Translations under genes and position numbers: made by a program
DNA from: Desulfobulbus sp.
GTDB lineage: Bacteria > Desulfobacterota > Desulfobulbia > Desulfobulbales > Desulfobulbaceae
Assembly (NCBI GenBank): GCA_009780825.1
Contig: WQZH01000008.1
Coordinates: 1 to 64,000, forward strand
DNA: 64,000 bases
Direction: 5' to 3'
Shown here: positions 25,218-34,500 of the stretch, piece by piece
Layout of the letters: each line of letters begins with the position of its first letter
Position numbering within the stretch: position 1 is the stretch's first letter
Notes under the pieces: model-generated
The model's database searches: none
The model's input: only the letters and a program-made list of their open reading frames with translations
Told to the model about the DNA's origin: nothing

Positions 25218-26173
25218 GCACCTCCAACTCTGAACATCCGCTTGATTTTCTGAAAATCCCCAACAATCCCATTAGGAAGAAAGATGATGATCAAAATCAG
25301 CAGGATTCCGAAAAATACCTGATGGGCCGCGCCCAAGCTAGGCATGGAGCGGACCAGGTCCGCCAGTTGGGAGCGGACCAGTTCCGCCAGCAGAACCATG
25401 ATGGCGGCGCCGACAAAAGGGCCGGAAAGCGTGGCCACGCCGCCGACCATAACGATCATGATCGTTACTATGGACACGTCGTGCAGGGCAAAGACGACCT
25501 CCGGATCAATATAACCCATATAATTGGTGTAAAATGCGCCGGCGATGCCGGTGAGGGCCCCGCTGATACACAGGGCGATGGTTTTGTACAAGGTGGTATT
25601 GATGCCCAGAGATTCCGCGGCATCCTGATCCTCGCGGATGGCCATAAAATAATAGCCCATCTTGGATCGCACCAACAATTTGATGACAAGAAAGGTCACG
25701 ACCGCAATGGCCAGTATGATGTAATAATAATGGGTTTTATCGATCCAGGTTCTTTCCCGAATCAAGATGCCGGTGCTTCCTCCGGTCAGCCAGACCAGGT
25801 TCTCGGCAGTCACCCGCATCACCTCGCCCATGGCCAGGGTCGCCAGGGTGAAAAACGGCCCTCTGAGCCGCAGGACCATCAAACCGAGCAGGAAGGAGAA
25901 AATGGTGACCACGACAATGCTGATGGGAATCCCCCACCATGGAGACATGTTGAGATGGGAGTACAGGATACCGGATGTATAGGCTCCGACGCCAAAATAG
26001 GCGGCATGACCAAAGGAGACCTGCCCGCAGTAGCCGGCGAGAAGGTTCCACGCCATTCCCACCGTCGCCCACATGATGACCAAAATAATCATGTGCATGG
26101 TATAGGTACTCAGCCCGATCAGCGGCAGCACCGCCAAAACAGCCAGCACGATCAGAGGGAGATATTTCTTCAT
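25208..26173 (-). CDS. livM: Branched-chain amino acid ABC transporter permease LivM
   Basis: A 321-residue permease of the LivM type with about nine membrane helices. Family signatures are NLLAGYCGQVSFGHAAYFGVGAY near residue 50, LGINTTLYKTIALCISG, and a conserved loop GGVATLSGPFVGA near the C-terminus. The frame is open to 26269, but the ATG at 26173 (MKKYLPLIVLAVL) overlaps the livH stop by four bases and gives the usual length. It forms the pore with LivH. Sequences such as WWGIPISI and MGYYFMAIREDQDAAES are typical of the family. Confidence 0.93.
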   Translation of the reverse strand: MKKYLPLIVLAVLAVLPLIGLSTYTMHMIILVIMWATVGMAWNLLAGYCGQVSFGHAAYFGVGAYTSGILYSHLNMSPWWGIPISIVVVTIFSFLLGLMVLRLRGPFFTLATLAMGEVMRVTAENLVWLTGGSTGILIRERTWIDKTHYYYIILAIAVVTFLVIKLLVRSKMGYYFMAIREDQDAAESLGINTTLYKTIALCISGALTGIAGAFYTNYMGYIDPEVVFALHDVSIVTIMIVMVGGVATLSGPFVGAAIMVLLAELVRSQLADLVRSMPSLGAAHQVFFGILLILIIIFLPNGIVGDFQKIKRMFRVGGACK

Positions 26174-27084
26174 TTTCTCATCCGTTTCTTTTTCAAAAGA
26201 GAGGCCATCCCACCGGGCAGAAAAATCAGGGCCACCACAAAAATCAGAAAACGGCCCACCGGGGCCCATCCCATACCAACATAGGTCGCGGTCATGGATT
26301 CAAAGATTCCCAATATCAATCCGCCGAAAATGGCGCCGATGGTCGAACCCAGCCCGCCCAGGATAGTGATGACAAAGGCGATCAAGGTAAACTTCCCGCC
26401 CAGGGAAGGATAGAGATAATAGATGGGAATAAACAGGCAGCCGGCCGCACCGACCAGGCCCGCCCCCAGGCCGAAGGTGACCACGCGCATACGCTTGACG
26501 TTGACTCCCATCAAAAGGGCCGCGTCCAGGTCCTGAGCCGTTGCGCGGATTGATTTGCCTGTATCGGTTTTTGACAGAAAAAACCACAAGATACCGGTAA
26601 TGACCACCGCGAAGACAAAGGAGACGGTCCATGGGAAAGAGAGGGACAGTTCGATGGGAGCGTTATTCCAGTAGTCGGAAAGATACCAGGCTTTAGTGGC
26701 GTAGCTGACCGGCGTGGAGCGATAATCGGATGTAAAAAGAATGGTGGCCAGATTTGCCAGCACCATGCCGATGCCCACGGTCAGGATCACCTGATTTTCC
26801 GGCAGGATTGAATCCACTTTCAACACCGGGTTGACCAGGAATTTTTGAATGAAGATACCGAGAAAAAACAGGATCGGGCTGGCGATAACTACGGACAGGT
26901 AGGGATCAATGCCATACTTGGCAAACATCCAGAAGGCGATATACATGCCCACCATCATCAGTTCGCCATGGGCCAGATTGATGATTTTCATCACCCCCAT
27001 GATGAGCGTCATGCCAATGCCGATCAGTGCATACAAACCGCCAAGCAGTACTCCCGCAATGAGCGTCTGCAAAAAACTTTCCAT
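26170..27084 (-). CDS. livH: Branched-chain amino acid ABC transporter permease LivH
   Basis: A 304-residue permease of the LivH type: MESFLQTLIAGVLLGGLYAL, the signature GVMKIINLAHGELMMVGMY, RATAQDLDAALLMGVNVKRM in the coupling loop, and ITILGGLGSTIGAIFGGLI near the end. Eight or so membrane helices. The ATG at 27084 follows ggatggggtgg and was chosen over an upstream start that adds 20 unconserved residues. The gene is separated from livK by about 530 bases holding terminator-like hairpins. Confidence 0.93.
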   Translation of the reverse strand: MESFLQTLIAGVLLGGLYALIGIGMTLIMGVMKIINLAHGELMMVGMYIAFWMFAKYGIDPYLSVVIASPILFFLGIFIQKFLVNPVLKVDSILPENQVILTVGIGMVLANLATILFTSDYRSTPVSYATKAWYLSDYWNNAPIELSLSFPWTVSFVFAVVITGILWFFLSKTDTGKSIRATAQDLDAALLMGVNVKRMRVVTFGLGAGLVGAAGCLFIPIYYLYPSLGGKFTLIAFVITILGGLGSTIGAIFGGLILGIFESMTATYVGMGWAPVGRFLIFVVALIFLPGGMASLLKKKRMRK

Positions 27085-27264
27085 AACCACCCCATCCTTC
27101 TGAAAAACGGAATATCCGCATGCCCTCCCCGTTGAGCAGGACATGAAAACCGATCCCCACCACTGTTAATCTTCCTTCTGGACTTTTACGGCAAATCGCT
27201 TGGGCGTCTTTTATCGCCAGCCAGGCTTTGCGGAGACAATCAAGGCAAACGATGCCAACAAAAC

Positions 27265-27312
27265 AAAAAAACCTCCAATTTCGTGCACCGCGCGATGTCA
27301 CGAAAAAGGAGG
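27265..27312 (-). terminator. Rho-independent terminator between livK and livH
   Basis: Read on the minus strand, cctcc and ttcgtg on the left arm pair with cacgaa and ggagg on the right arm, with a small internal mismatch. The hairpin (27312-27272) is followed at once by seven T residues (27271-27265). It would end most livK transcripts while letting some read-through reach livHMGF. The rest of the 27085-27612 gap contains no gene that I can support. Confidence 0.75.
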
Positions 27313-27525
27313 CTTCACTCACAATACACCCTCGTTAAGTCATCCACAATGGCAAGCCTGTTCCCTCATGAGGAATACCGTAATACCGGACAACAATGAG
27401 TTGCCGCCAGGAGCCGGACAATTGTGCCGATGTGTTCCGCGCGCCTGTCCGGCGAGAGCGCGGGCACACCTTGGCCCGGACAAAAACAAGACATCAAAGC
27501 ATCAAACAAATACAAGAAATACGGA

Positions 27526-27559
27526 CGGCGAGCCTGACAGCAAATCTTCCGGCTCGCCG
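27526..27559 (-). terminator. Hairpin just downstream of livK
   Basis: A perfect 9-base inverted repeat (cggcgagcc at 27526-27534, ggctcgccg at 27551-27559) with a 16-base loop lies about 54 bases after the livK stop. On the minus strand the trailing sequence is moderately T-rich (gtatttcttgtatttg) without a continuous run. It could protect the livK message 3' end or act as a weak terminator. Confidence 0.55.
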
Positions 27560-27612
27560 CCCTTGACCTCAGTTATGATGAACGAATACTCAAGCGCACA
27601 GAGCGCACATTG

Positions 27613-28809
27613 TTACTTCCTGTCTCTCCACCTCGGGATAGGATACACATATTTCGCGCTGGCGGTACTTTCCGGCCAAATAGTTTCATGTTTGCCGTTG
27701 ATCACCTGCAGCACCAGCGTGTCCATAAAATTCTGGTTTTGGTATCCGTCCTTATCTTCAAACTGGATGGGGCCAAAGGCGGTCATCAGTTTGGTGGCTT
27801 TCATGGCCACCTGAATATCGGCTGCATCCATGCTTTTTGCCCGTTCGATGGCATCCTTGACGATATAAAGCGCGGAATAAGCCTCTGCCCCGTGATACCC
27901 CACCTCTTCGTTAAACTTGGCTTTATACTTTTCGGCAAATTCCTTTGCTCCCGGATATTTTACCTGGGGGCTCCACAGGGTGGCCGTCACCACGCATTCA
28001 GCGGCATCTCCGGCGTTATGGATAAACTCGGGAAGGGCATGTCCCGCACCGCCGCCGGCAAAGAGCTTGGCGTCAATGCGCAACTCTTTGATCTGCTTCA
28101 TCAGCAGCGAGGCATCCATGACGTAGGATACCATATAAATGACATCAGGTTTTTGCTCCTTAACCTTGGTCAGGATGGGCTTGAAATCAACAGCGCCCTT
28201 TTCGTATTTTTCCTTCAGCAACACCTTCATGCCGACTTTTTCCGCATACTTTGCCATTTCATCCGCGCCGGATGTGCCGAAATCCGAGCTTTCATACAAA
28301 ATGGCAACGGAAGTTGGTTTAACTACCTGAGAAAGAAAAGAACCCATACCCGAGGCATAGTAAGCGTTGGAAGGATTCAACCGGAAAACGTAGCTATAAT
28401 TTTGCTGGGTGATGGAATCATCCGCTCCGGTAACCACCAGGTAGGGAACTTTTCTCTCGTTGGCCACTGCCGCAATGGCCTTGGAACAAGAAGAACTGTA
28501 ATCGCCAAAAATGACCGGCTGCTTCTTGACATCAATGAGCTTTTCGGCAATGGCGCGGGAGATTTCCGGCTTGCCCTGACCGTCTTCAAAGTTGAGGACA
28601 ACGGTCATGCCCTTGATTCCGCCCTTGGCGTTAATCTCTTCCATCGCTATCCGGTACGCGCGCATTTCCATTTCCCCGAACTTGGCCTGCGCCCCGGTGA
28701 GCGGCAAAGGAATGCCCAACTCCAGGGTCGCAGCCGTGGCAAGGCCGGCACAGGCGATTCCGAATACAATTGACGACATGATGAACAGCATCACCGACAA
28801 GCGTTTCAT
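27613..28809 (-). CDS. livK: Branched-chain amino acid-binding periplasmic protein
   Basis: A 398-residue substrate-binding protein with a signal peptide (MKRLSVMLFIMSSIVFG; cleavage near ATAA) and the type I periplasmic-binding fold (LGIPLPLTGAQAKFGEME, FEDGQGKPEISRAIAEKLI, YESSDFGTSGADEMAKY, GAEAYSALYIVKDAIERA). It delivers Leu, Ile, Val or related ligands to LivHM; the exact ligand cannot be read from the sequence. The ATG has a strong ggaggatgaggt ribosome site. It is the first gene of the liv cluster, with hairpins separating it from the permease genes, which fits higher expression of the binding protein. Confidence 0.88.
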   Translation of the reverse strand: MKRLSVMLFIMSSIVFGIACAGLATAATLELGIPLPLTGAQAKFGEMEMRAYRIAMEEINAKGGIKGMTVVLNFEDGQGKPEISRAIAEKLIDVKKQPVIFGDYSSSCSKAIAAVANERKVPYLVVTGADDSITQQNYSYVFRLNPSNAYYASGMGSFLSQVVKPTSVAILYESSDFGTSGADEMAKYAEKVGMKVLLKEKYEKGAVDFKPILTKVKEQKPDVIYMVSYVMDASLLMKQIKELRIDAKLFAGGGAGHALPEFIHNAGDAAECVVTATLWSPQVKYPGAKEFAEKYKAKFNEEVGYHGAEAYSALYIVKDAIERAKSMDAADIQVAMKATKLMTAFGPIQFEDKDGYQNQNFMDTLVLQVINGKHETIWPESTASAKYVYPIPRWRDRK

Positions 28810-29242
28810 ACCTCATCCTCCATTTTAATTTTTGGCACGACCGAGCCGAGCGCATACATCAGCTAGTGGAAAAAGTCCCAAGAATAAGCAGGATACAGAG
28901 AAGGGATCTCCACATGTGCAGAGAGGTGCAATACGACTCCGATGCACTGTAACGGCAATCATTATCAAAAATCGACCACAAGCACAAGAGAGAAAAAGAG
29001 CGCGCCACTCCTCATGTTAACATACTTATTTCCCGTGATTCTTTAGCAGTCCCCACAGAGGGCATATTGCAATGGCAAACCGTCGCCTGTCTCCGTCAAG
29101 CAGAACGATACCAGTCTCCTGGGATCAATCCGATCCTCCAACTGTCTGAGCATGAGGCGGGCATGGCACCATGTTCCATCAAACAGGGCATTGATGGGTG
29201 CCTGCCAGCGTGTCCGGCAGGCCATTTCGTCCCGGCTTGCCG
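28810..29242. other. Intergenic region upstream of livK
   Basis: No supported gene. The part next to livK carries its ribosome site and a possible promoter at 28959-28987. A 69-codon minus-strand frame (29043-29252) has no recognisable domain and no ribosome site. The AT-rich segment around 29015-29045 may be the end of the DUF2157 transcript. Confidence 0.4.
28959..28987 (-). promoter_or_regulatory. Candidate promoter for livK
   Basis: On the minus strand TTGTGC (28987-28982) is followed by 17 bases and TAATGA (28964-28959). Each hexamer matches the sigma70 consensus only in part. The distance to the livK start (about 150 bases) leaves a long leader. Reported only as the best pair in this region. 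Confidence 0.3.
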
Positions 29243-30382
29243 TCAACCGCACCCATCTGCGGCAGTCGGCTCTTCATCAGGGCGGGATGGCGGCCGGCGT
29301 TCACCGAATTGCCAGATCGTTTCAGCGCGACTGCCGATGGCCCAAAAGCTGGCGGCGAGCACCGCGAAAAAGATCGCTTTGTGCATCGAATCCCAGAAGT
29401 ACTCAAAAAATCGCGTGTAGAGGTTGATGAACAGGAAGGTGAGGCCAAAACCGCGCAGGACGCCGTCGTCTTGCTTGAGGCCATACCAGATGGCCGCGAT
29501 CGAGGCGGCCCCGAACAGGAGTGACCAATGGAGGAGTTCGTACTGCCGGGCGCGATACCAGTGCTCCATGTCGCCGTAGTTGCCGAAGATCGACATGATC
29601 CAGAGCGCGACAAACAGGTGCAACAGGCCGATGACCTTGGTTTGGGGCGACATGGCAAGCAGGCGGCTGACACCCGTCTCCGCGCCCTCGCAAGGCGCAG
29701 CTCGCTGTCCCACTATGCCGAAACCACTCAACGCCGCCCCGAAGAGGACAAAGCGGAGCGGATAATTCATACCCAGATAATACATGCCGTAGCCGGACAC
29801 ATAACCGGTCTCGGTGCCCATCCACGCGCCCAAGGAAAGCAAGCCGAAGACCCAGACCAGCGCGGACGAAAACCACAAACCCAGCAATGCGTACAAAACA
29901 GAGGCGAGTAAAAACAGCAGCGAGTAATGCCCCGTGCCGGTGTCGACGGCGACACCGAGGAAAAACACGGCCGCTGCCAGCGCCAGGACCCCGACGAAGA
30001 AGACGGCTTCGTTGCTGTAGATGCGATGCGGGAACCTGTTGCGGAGCAAAAGTCCATAGTAAAAGATGCCGGCGGCCACGGCCGTGAAGAATCCGCATTT
30101 TGCAATGGCCGGAGCCTGGAAGATGCGCGCCAGCAATTCCATGAGCAGTTTGTCGGCCAAGACCGAGCTCACCGCTATCACTAGGCAGCAGATTGCGACC
30201 ATGAAGGCATAGCGGGCGGCCTGCTGCCAGTCGAACGGGGCGATGCCAATCGAGTTTTCCAGCCGCGCCCCGGTTTGCTCGTCAATGATGTCGTGCGCCC
30301 GCCAGCGCGTGATCATCTTCGCCACAACGCCATGATGCCGGCGCGAAAGCGCAATACGCACAGGCTGGCCCTTTGCTTCCAT
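29243..30382 (-). CDS. DUF2157-like polytopic membrane protein
   Basis: A 379-residue inner-membrane protein with a roughly 55-residue cytosolic N-terminus (RIALSRRHHGVVAKMI, WRAHDIIDEQTGARLENSI) followed by about ten hydrophobic helices. The N-terminal helical segment that precedes the membrane part is the DUF2157 pattern. The ATG at 30382 has ggaggtgggagg directly upstream and was preferred over a start at 30454. Function unknown. A larger DUF2157 protein lies at 34493-36787, with the papain-fold genes between them. The extreme C-terminus is charged and Pro-rich. Confidence 0.7.
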   Translation of the reverse strand: MEAKGQPVRIALSRRHHGVVAKMITRWRAHDIIDEQTGARLENSIGIAPFDWQQAARYAFMVAICCLVIAVSSVLADKLLMELLARIFQAPAIAKCGFFTAVAAGIFYYGLLLRNRFPHRIYSNEAVFFVGVLALAAAVFFLGVAVDTGTGHYSLLFLLASVLYALLGLWFSSALVWVFGLLSLGAWMGTETGYVSGYGMYYLGMNYPLRFVLFGAALSGFGIVGQRAAPCEGAETGVSRLLAMSPQTKVIGLLHLFVALWIMSIFGNYGDMEHWYRARQYELLHWSLLFGAASIAAIWYGLKQDDGVLRGFGLTFLFINLYTRFFEYFWDSMHKAIFFAVLAASFWAIGSRAETIWQFGERRPPSRPDEEPTAADGCG

Positions 30383-30520
30383 CCTCCCACCTCCTGGTTT
30401 GGTGCTTGCTTGCATGTGCACAAGGGGGTTGCGGTCGGCATGCGTCATACGCAACCAGCGAACCGACTCCGATTCACTCCCGCAAAGATACGCTCGGCAG
30501 CCGCCATCTTGTGCCCCGGC

Positions 30521-32248
30521 TCATCGCGGCGGCCGCCGCGCTTCCCGAAACCATCCGCGCACCGCCAGCATCTGCTGGATCTGCGCCGCGGGGGCGTGCC
30601 GGCGGCAAGGGGCATACTCTTCGGTTCCCGGCTCTGCCCCCCAGCGGATTTCCGCGCAATCGTTGGGGTTATACCCCATCTCGAACGCCGACTTGCGTGC
30701 CAGCACCTCGGCGACGGACAGTTCCCAAGGTTCGCCGTTGCTCCGTATATATTGAATCTTTCTTTCCGTTATCAGCCGGTCGTGCAACTGCCCGATCTCA
30801 CGACTGGCCTGCTGGGCCTCCTGGGCGTTGAGCTGGAACAGTTCGGGATAATTCTGCACCTTCTGGGGAAAATCGAGCAGCACGTTCATGGCGATGAGCA
30901 AACGCATGTCCCGCGACGGGGTGGAATAATCTTCCCAAGGGCCGACGGTTTCGAAGATGGCGGCACCCTGCGGCATGGCAATGGGGGCGCCACCCTTGCG
31001 AAAGTATGCCTCACCGTTGTCAACCGACTTGGCCCGCGTTGTCAACTGCTCCACCAAAGCGGTCAAGGTCGCTGCATACGCCTGTTTGGCATCCAACCCG
31101 GCGGGATTCATCATCGCATACACCTGCGCGTACCATTGGTCCGGCGTCAACTCGGCCTGTTCAAGCGAATAATGCGGCAACTCACCGTTGGTTGCCAGCC
31201 GGTTGTTGTTGACCAGAGGCCGGAACGCCTTGAAACCAGGTCCGGCACCAGCCATCCGGGCAAACAGGAAGGTGCCTTCCCAAAACCTTTTCCTGGCGAT
31301 GGAATTGTCCGGCTGGGCATCGACGGCAAACAGGATGCCCGGCACATCCGCAGTCTGGTCGACCCATTTTGTGAGCACAAGCACATGGCCATAGGGGTCG
31401 GCATATATCGTTCCCGGCCAAAGCACCTCTCGCCGCAGAGGCAGGGGATAGAAGTCCGTTTCCTGATCGGCGAGACCGGTGCGGCCGTTGCCCGAATGCA
31501 CCGCATCCATCAGACGCACGCTCAATGCCCTGAAGGCCGCTGCCGAGACCAGCCGTTGGATGAAATCGGTTTTGATGAGAGCGGCTTCGCAGGTCGGCGG
31601 CCTGTTCGCCGAGCCACGGTTGCAGAAACGATAGCTGAACGGCAGGCCGTTTTTCCAGGCAAAATAGCTGCGCAGGAAATAGGGGAAATCAGCGCAATCC
31701 GGGGTGGCGGGCAGGTTGTTGTCTTCCTGCATCCCCAGGGAATTGTGCAGAAAATTGCGCTCGCGATCACGCAGCACCGGCCCTAAGGAAGGAAAACTGA
31801 GGTCTTCGTCGGTTGGCCCGTCGAACAGTTGTTCGATCCAGGCGGCATAGAAGGCCTCGTACGCCTCGTTCCAAACCGGTTTTGCCCGGGTGTTCGCGCC
31901 ATGAAAAATTTCCCGGCATGCCTGGGAGCCGTCGCCTGTCCACGCTTCAACCCGATAATGACCGCTGTCCGGTAAAGGATCGACTTCCACCGTGTTCCAC
32001 CACGGCATCTCGCCCGCGCTTGCCGCTACCGGCAAGTCCCTGGCTATGCCTTGTGGGTCGGTCAGTACTATCCTGGTAATGGGTCCGGCCGTGGACACCG
32101 CCATGATTCTGACCGGGACACCGGCCCTGATCACCTGGGGGGCAAACCAGAGACTGGTTGCCTCTCCCTGAACGCAATCAGAGGCCCAGCCATTGCGCCC
32201 AAGCACGCCGCTGAAGATGATCGCCACCAGGCAAATGAATTTTTTCAC
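30521..32248 (-). CDS. Exported papain-fold-like protein of unknown function
   Basis: A 575-residue protein with a signal peptide (MKKFICLVAIIFSGVLGRNG; cleavage after WAS). Residues 30-110 look like a beta-sandwich (FAPQVIRAGVPVRIMAVST). Then comes a putative catalytic region: Cys185 in TPDCADFPYFLRSYFAWKNG and His288 in YADPYGHVLVLTKWV. The Cys-helix and G-H-strand pattern is that of NlpC/P60 and related papain-fold hydrolases. No named family was recognised. The rest is helical with conserved-looking WPGTIY and GAGPGFKAFRP. It is divergent from an SH3/NlpC gene 137 bases away, suggesting linked envelope or peptidoglycan roles. The C-terminus ends in a basic REARRPPR. Confidence 0.6.
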   Translation of the reverse strand: MKKFICLVAIIFSGVLGRNGWASDCVQGEATSLWFAPQVIRAGVPVRIMAVSTAGPITRIVLTDPQGIARDLPVAASAGEMPWWNTVEVDPLPDSGHYRVEAWTGDGSQACREIFHGANTRAKPVWNEAYEAFYAAWIEQLFDGPTDEDLSFPSLGPVLRDRERNFLHNSLGMQEDNNLPATPDCADFPYFLRSYFAWKNGLPFSYRFCNRGSANRPPTCEAALIKTDFIQRLVSAAAFRALSVRLMDAVHSGNGRTGLADQETDFYPLPLRREVLWPGTIYADPYGHVLVLTKWVDQTADVPGILFAVDAQPDNSIARKRFWEGTFLFARMAGAGPGFKAFRPLVNNNRLATNGELPHYSLEQAELTPDQWYAQVYAMMNPAGLDAKQAYAATLTALVEQLTTRAKSVDNGEAYFRKGGAPIAMPQGAAIFETVGPWEDYSTPSRDMRLLIAMNVLLDFPQKVQNYPELFQLNAQEAQQASREIGQLHDRLITERKIQYIRSNGEPWELSVAEVLARKSAFEMGYNPNDCAEIRWGAEPGTEEYAPCRRHAPAAQIQQMLAVRGWFREARRPPR

Positions 32249-32385
32249 GACGCATTCTCCGCAAAAATGGTTACGTTCTCATTGTATCCGGCAAGGGAAA
32301 AAGGCCGCGCCCACGTGGTCAAAGCCCTTCCCGTCGATCACGCGCCGGGCGATGCGCTTCTCCCTCTTCTGACACCGATCATACC

Positions 32386-33819
32386 ATGAGACAATGGCAA
32401 CGCAACTGCATCATCGTCGTCATCACCGCGGCAATCACGCTCGGGTGCGGGTTACTTTTCAATGGATTTTTCTCCCGTCAGACGTCTCAACGATTCCTCC
32501 CCGATCAGGCCGTCTGTCCAGACACGTTGGACGCCACGGCACCCATCGAAGATCTGCGCGCAATTCCCCAGGATATCAGACCATTTGCCGAGAAACTCAG
32601 CCAAACGATGGCTGCCGACATGCGGCACCGGACCGCGCAACAGTTCGGCCAACGGTATTTTGCCCCCTGGACGGCGACCGAACCGCTGTTCAATGTCCGG
32701 ACGGTGACCAAGGAAGTTGAACAGCTTGCGGCAAGAACGTGGTACGGCGAGAACAGGCTGCGCGTGGAGCCGACCCACATGCAGTCTCTCCTGGCCCTTG
32801 CCGATCGGGAACATTTTCCTTCGACCAATCAATCGGGAATCGTGGTCAAACCCGCCTTTATCCGGATACTTCCCACCAACAGGCCCTTCTACGGAGCGCC
32901 TGACGACGCGCCCTTCGACCATCTTCAATTTGCCGAGATCAAGCCCAACGAGCCGGTCCGCATCCTGCATACGAGCAAGGACGGGGCATGGCTGTACATC
33001 GAAACTTCCTATGCCAATGGGTGGGTCGATCCTGACACCATCCGGCTTGCCGATGCAGCCATGCGCCATCGGATGATCAACGCCAAGCAGATCGTTGTGG
33101 TCAGGGATTTTGCAGAGGTGCGGACCGAAGCGGGTAAGGTGCTGCCGCAACCGAAGATCGGCACGCTGTATCCGCTGGTGCGGGAAGAGCAGGATCATTG
33201 GGTAATCGATGCGGCAATCGCCGGAGACGATCAGCACGCCATTCTCGCCACAGCCCGCATCGCCAAAAACGACGCCCGCCGCCATCCCGTATCGCTCGAC
33301 CCCGAAGCCGTGACCCGCATCGGCAACGAACTGCTCAAGACGCCCTACGGATGGGGGGAACTGTACCGTGACCGCGACTGCTCGGCCACCACCAGAGATT
33401 TCTTCCTCGCCTTCGGCATCTGGTTGCCGCGCAATTCGCGCCGACAGCTCATCTCAGGGCCGTTCGTCTCATTGGCAGGTCTGTCCGCCACTGACAAGGA
33501 AAATCGCATCCGCGGGCAAGCGATTCCCTTTCGGACCCTGCTCCACCAACCGGGACACGTCATGCTGTTCGTCGGTATGCATGACAACAAACCGGTGATC
33601 ATGCATACCACCTGGGCGCTCCGTTACCGGCCCGAAAACTGCGCTGAAAAGAAATACATCATTGGCAGGACAATCCTGAGCACCTTGGAAGTGGGCAAAG
33701 AACTGTCGCTCACGAAAGGAACCCTGCTCGACCGGCTGGACGGGATGCTGCTGCTTCCGGTGGCGGATTGGCAGCGGGATGAGCCGGATCTCAACAATCC
33801 TCCCGCGGACACGTTGTAA
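32386..33819 (+). CDS. SH3-domain NlpC/P60 (C40) cell-wall peptidase
   Basis: A 477-residue exported protein. The N-terminal membrane segment ends LGCG at Cys21, so it may be a lipoprotein, although the lipobox is not ideal. An NlpC/P60-associated N-terminal region lies at about 55-145. Two SH3-like segments follow: 150-225 with KPAFIRILPTNRPF and GWVDPDTIRLAD, and 232-290. The NlpC/P60 catalytic domain (about 305-450) has Cys332 (YRDRDCSATTRDFF), His391 (PGHVMLFVG) and His407 (IMHTTWAL), the expected catalytic trio. Such enzymes cut peptide bonds in peptidoglycan stems. It diverges from the other papain-fold gene upstream. Confidence 0.88.
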   Translation: MRQWQRNCIIVVITAAITLGCGLLFNGFFSRQTSQRFLPDQAVCPDTLDATAPIEDLRAIPQDIRPFAEKLSQTMAADMRHRTAQQFGQRYFAPWTATEPLFNVRTVTKEVEQLAARTWYGENRLRVEPTHMQSLLALADREHFPSTNQSGIVVKPAFIRILPTNRPFYGAPDDAPFDHLQFAEIKPNEPVRILHTSKDGAWLYIETSYANGWVDPDTIRLADAAMRHRMINAKQIVVVRDFAEVRTEAGKVLPQPKIGTLYPLVREEQDHWVIDAAIAGDDQHAILATARIAKNDARRHPVSLDPEAVTRIGNELLKTPYGWGELYRDRDCSATTRDFFLAFGIWLPRNSRRQLISGPFVSLAGLSATDKENRIRGQAIPFRTLLHQPGHVMLFVGMHDNKPVIMHTTWALRYRPENCAEKKYIIGRTILSTLEVGKELSLTKGTLLDRLDGMLLLPVADWQRDEPDLNNPPADTL

Positions 33820-33930
33820 CCTGCGCGGAGCTGCAAGCCGCGGCTCCGTCCCCCAAGCACAAAAACAGACAGCGGGCGGACGACAACGCTCTTTATCGCC
33901 TGCGGACCTGGTCGGATTGGCACAACGACC

Positions 33931-34500
33931 TTATTGCCTCTCCTCTGCTTCGACTTTTTGCGGCTGGATACGCGCCAGCTTGTCGTCAAGCAGGTGGACA
34001 AGCAGGGATTTTCCATCGGCATCCACCCGCAGTTCGCCGTATTGCGCATTGTCGAAATCCCTGGCGGCTCCTTCCTGGAAATAGAATGCCGAGGCCGCTA
34101 TGTGGGCACCGAACCCCCGCACCCGGAAATACAGGCAGCGCTCATCCTTCCCCAGGGAACCGCCATCATCCAGCCGGACGAATGAGGCCACCTTGTTGGC
34201 ATCCAGCCGGACAACGGCCACACCGTCCCTGGGCAGCTTCAGGCTTTCTTCGCTGCCGCGCCGGATCGAGCGGAAATTTTCGCCGGCCGTGTATCGGTCA
34301 GACAGCGCTGTATCCACCTCGCGGTTCATGGCGTAGTTCAACGCCATGTAGTCTCCCAGCAAAAAAGCGCGCGGATCGCGCGGGGCCAAGCGAACAATGA
34401 GCGTCTCGCCGCTTTTGATCTGTTCCTCCTTGGTACAAACAGACCAGGCAAATCCGGCCAGAAACACCACTAACGAGACAGCAACGAGTATCTTACGCAT
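33931..34500 (-). CDS. GDYXXLXY-domain membrane-anchored protein
   Basis: A 189-residue protein with an N-terminal membrane or signal segment (ILVAVSLVVFLAGFAWSV) and the namesake motif GDYMALNYAMNREV in LAPRDPRAFLLGDYMALNY. The family has no established activity but is commonly encoded with DUF2157/DUF4401 membrane proteins. That holds here: the ATG at 34500 overlaps the end of such a gene by eight bases (ATGCGTAA). An alternative ATG at 34515 would give a longer overlap and is less likely. It ends 111 bases from the convergent C40 peptidase. Confidence 0.85.
   Translation of the reverse strand: MRKILVAVSLVVFLAGFAWSVCTKEEQIKSGETLIVRLAPRDPRAFLLGDYMALNYAMNREVDTALSDRYTAGENFRSIRRGSEESLKLPRDGVAVVRLDANKVASFVRLDDGGSLGKDERCLYFRVRGFGAHIAASAFYFQEGAARDFDNAQYGELRVDADGKSLLVHLLDDKLARIQPQKVEAEERQ

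Noticed and set aside
29043..29252. A 69-codon minus-strand frame after the DUF2157-like gene
   Set aside because: It has no ribosome site and no recognisable sequence; only its small overlap with the gene upstream favoured it.
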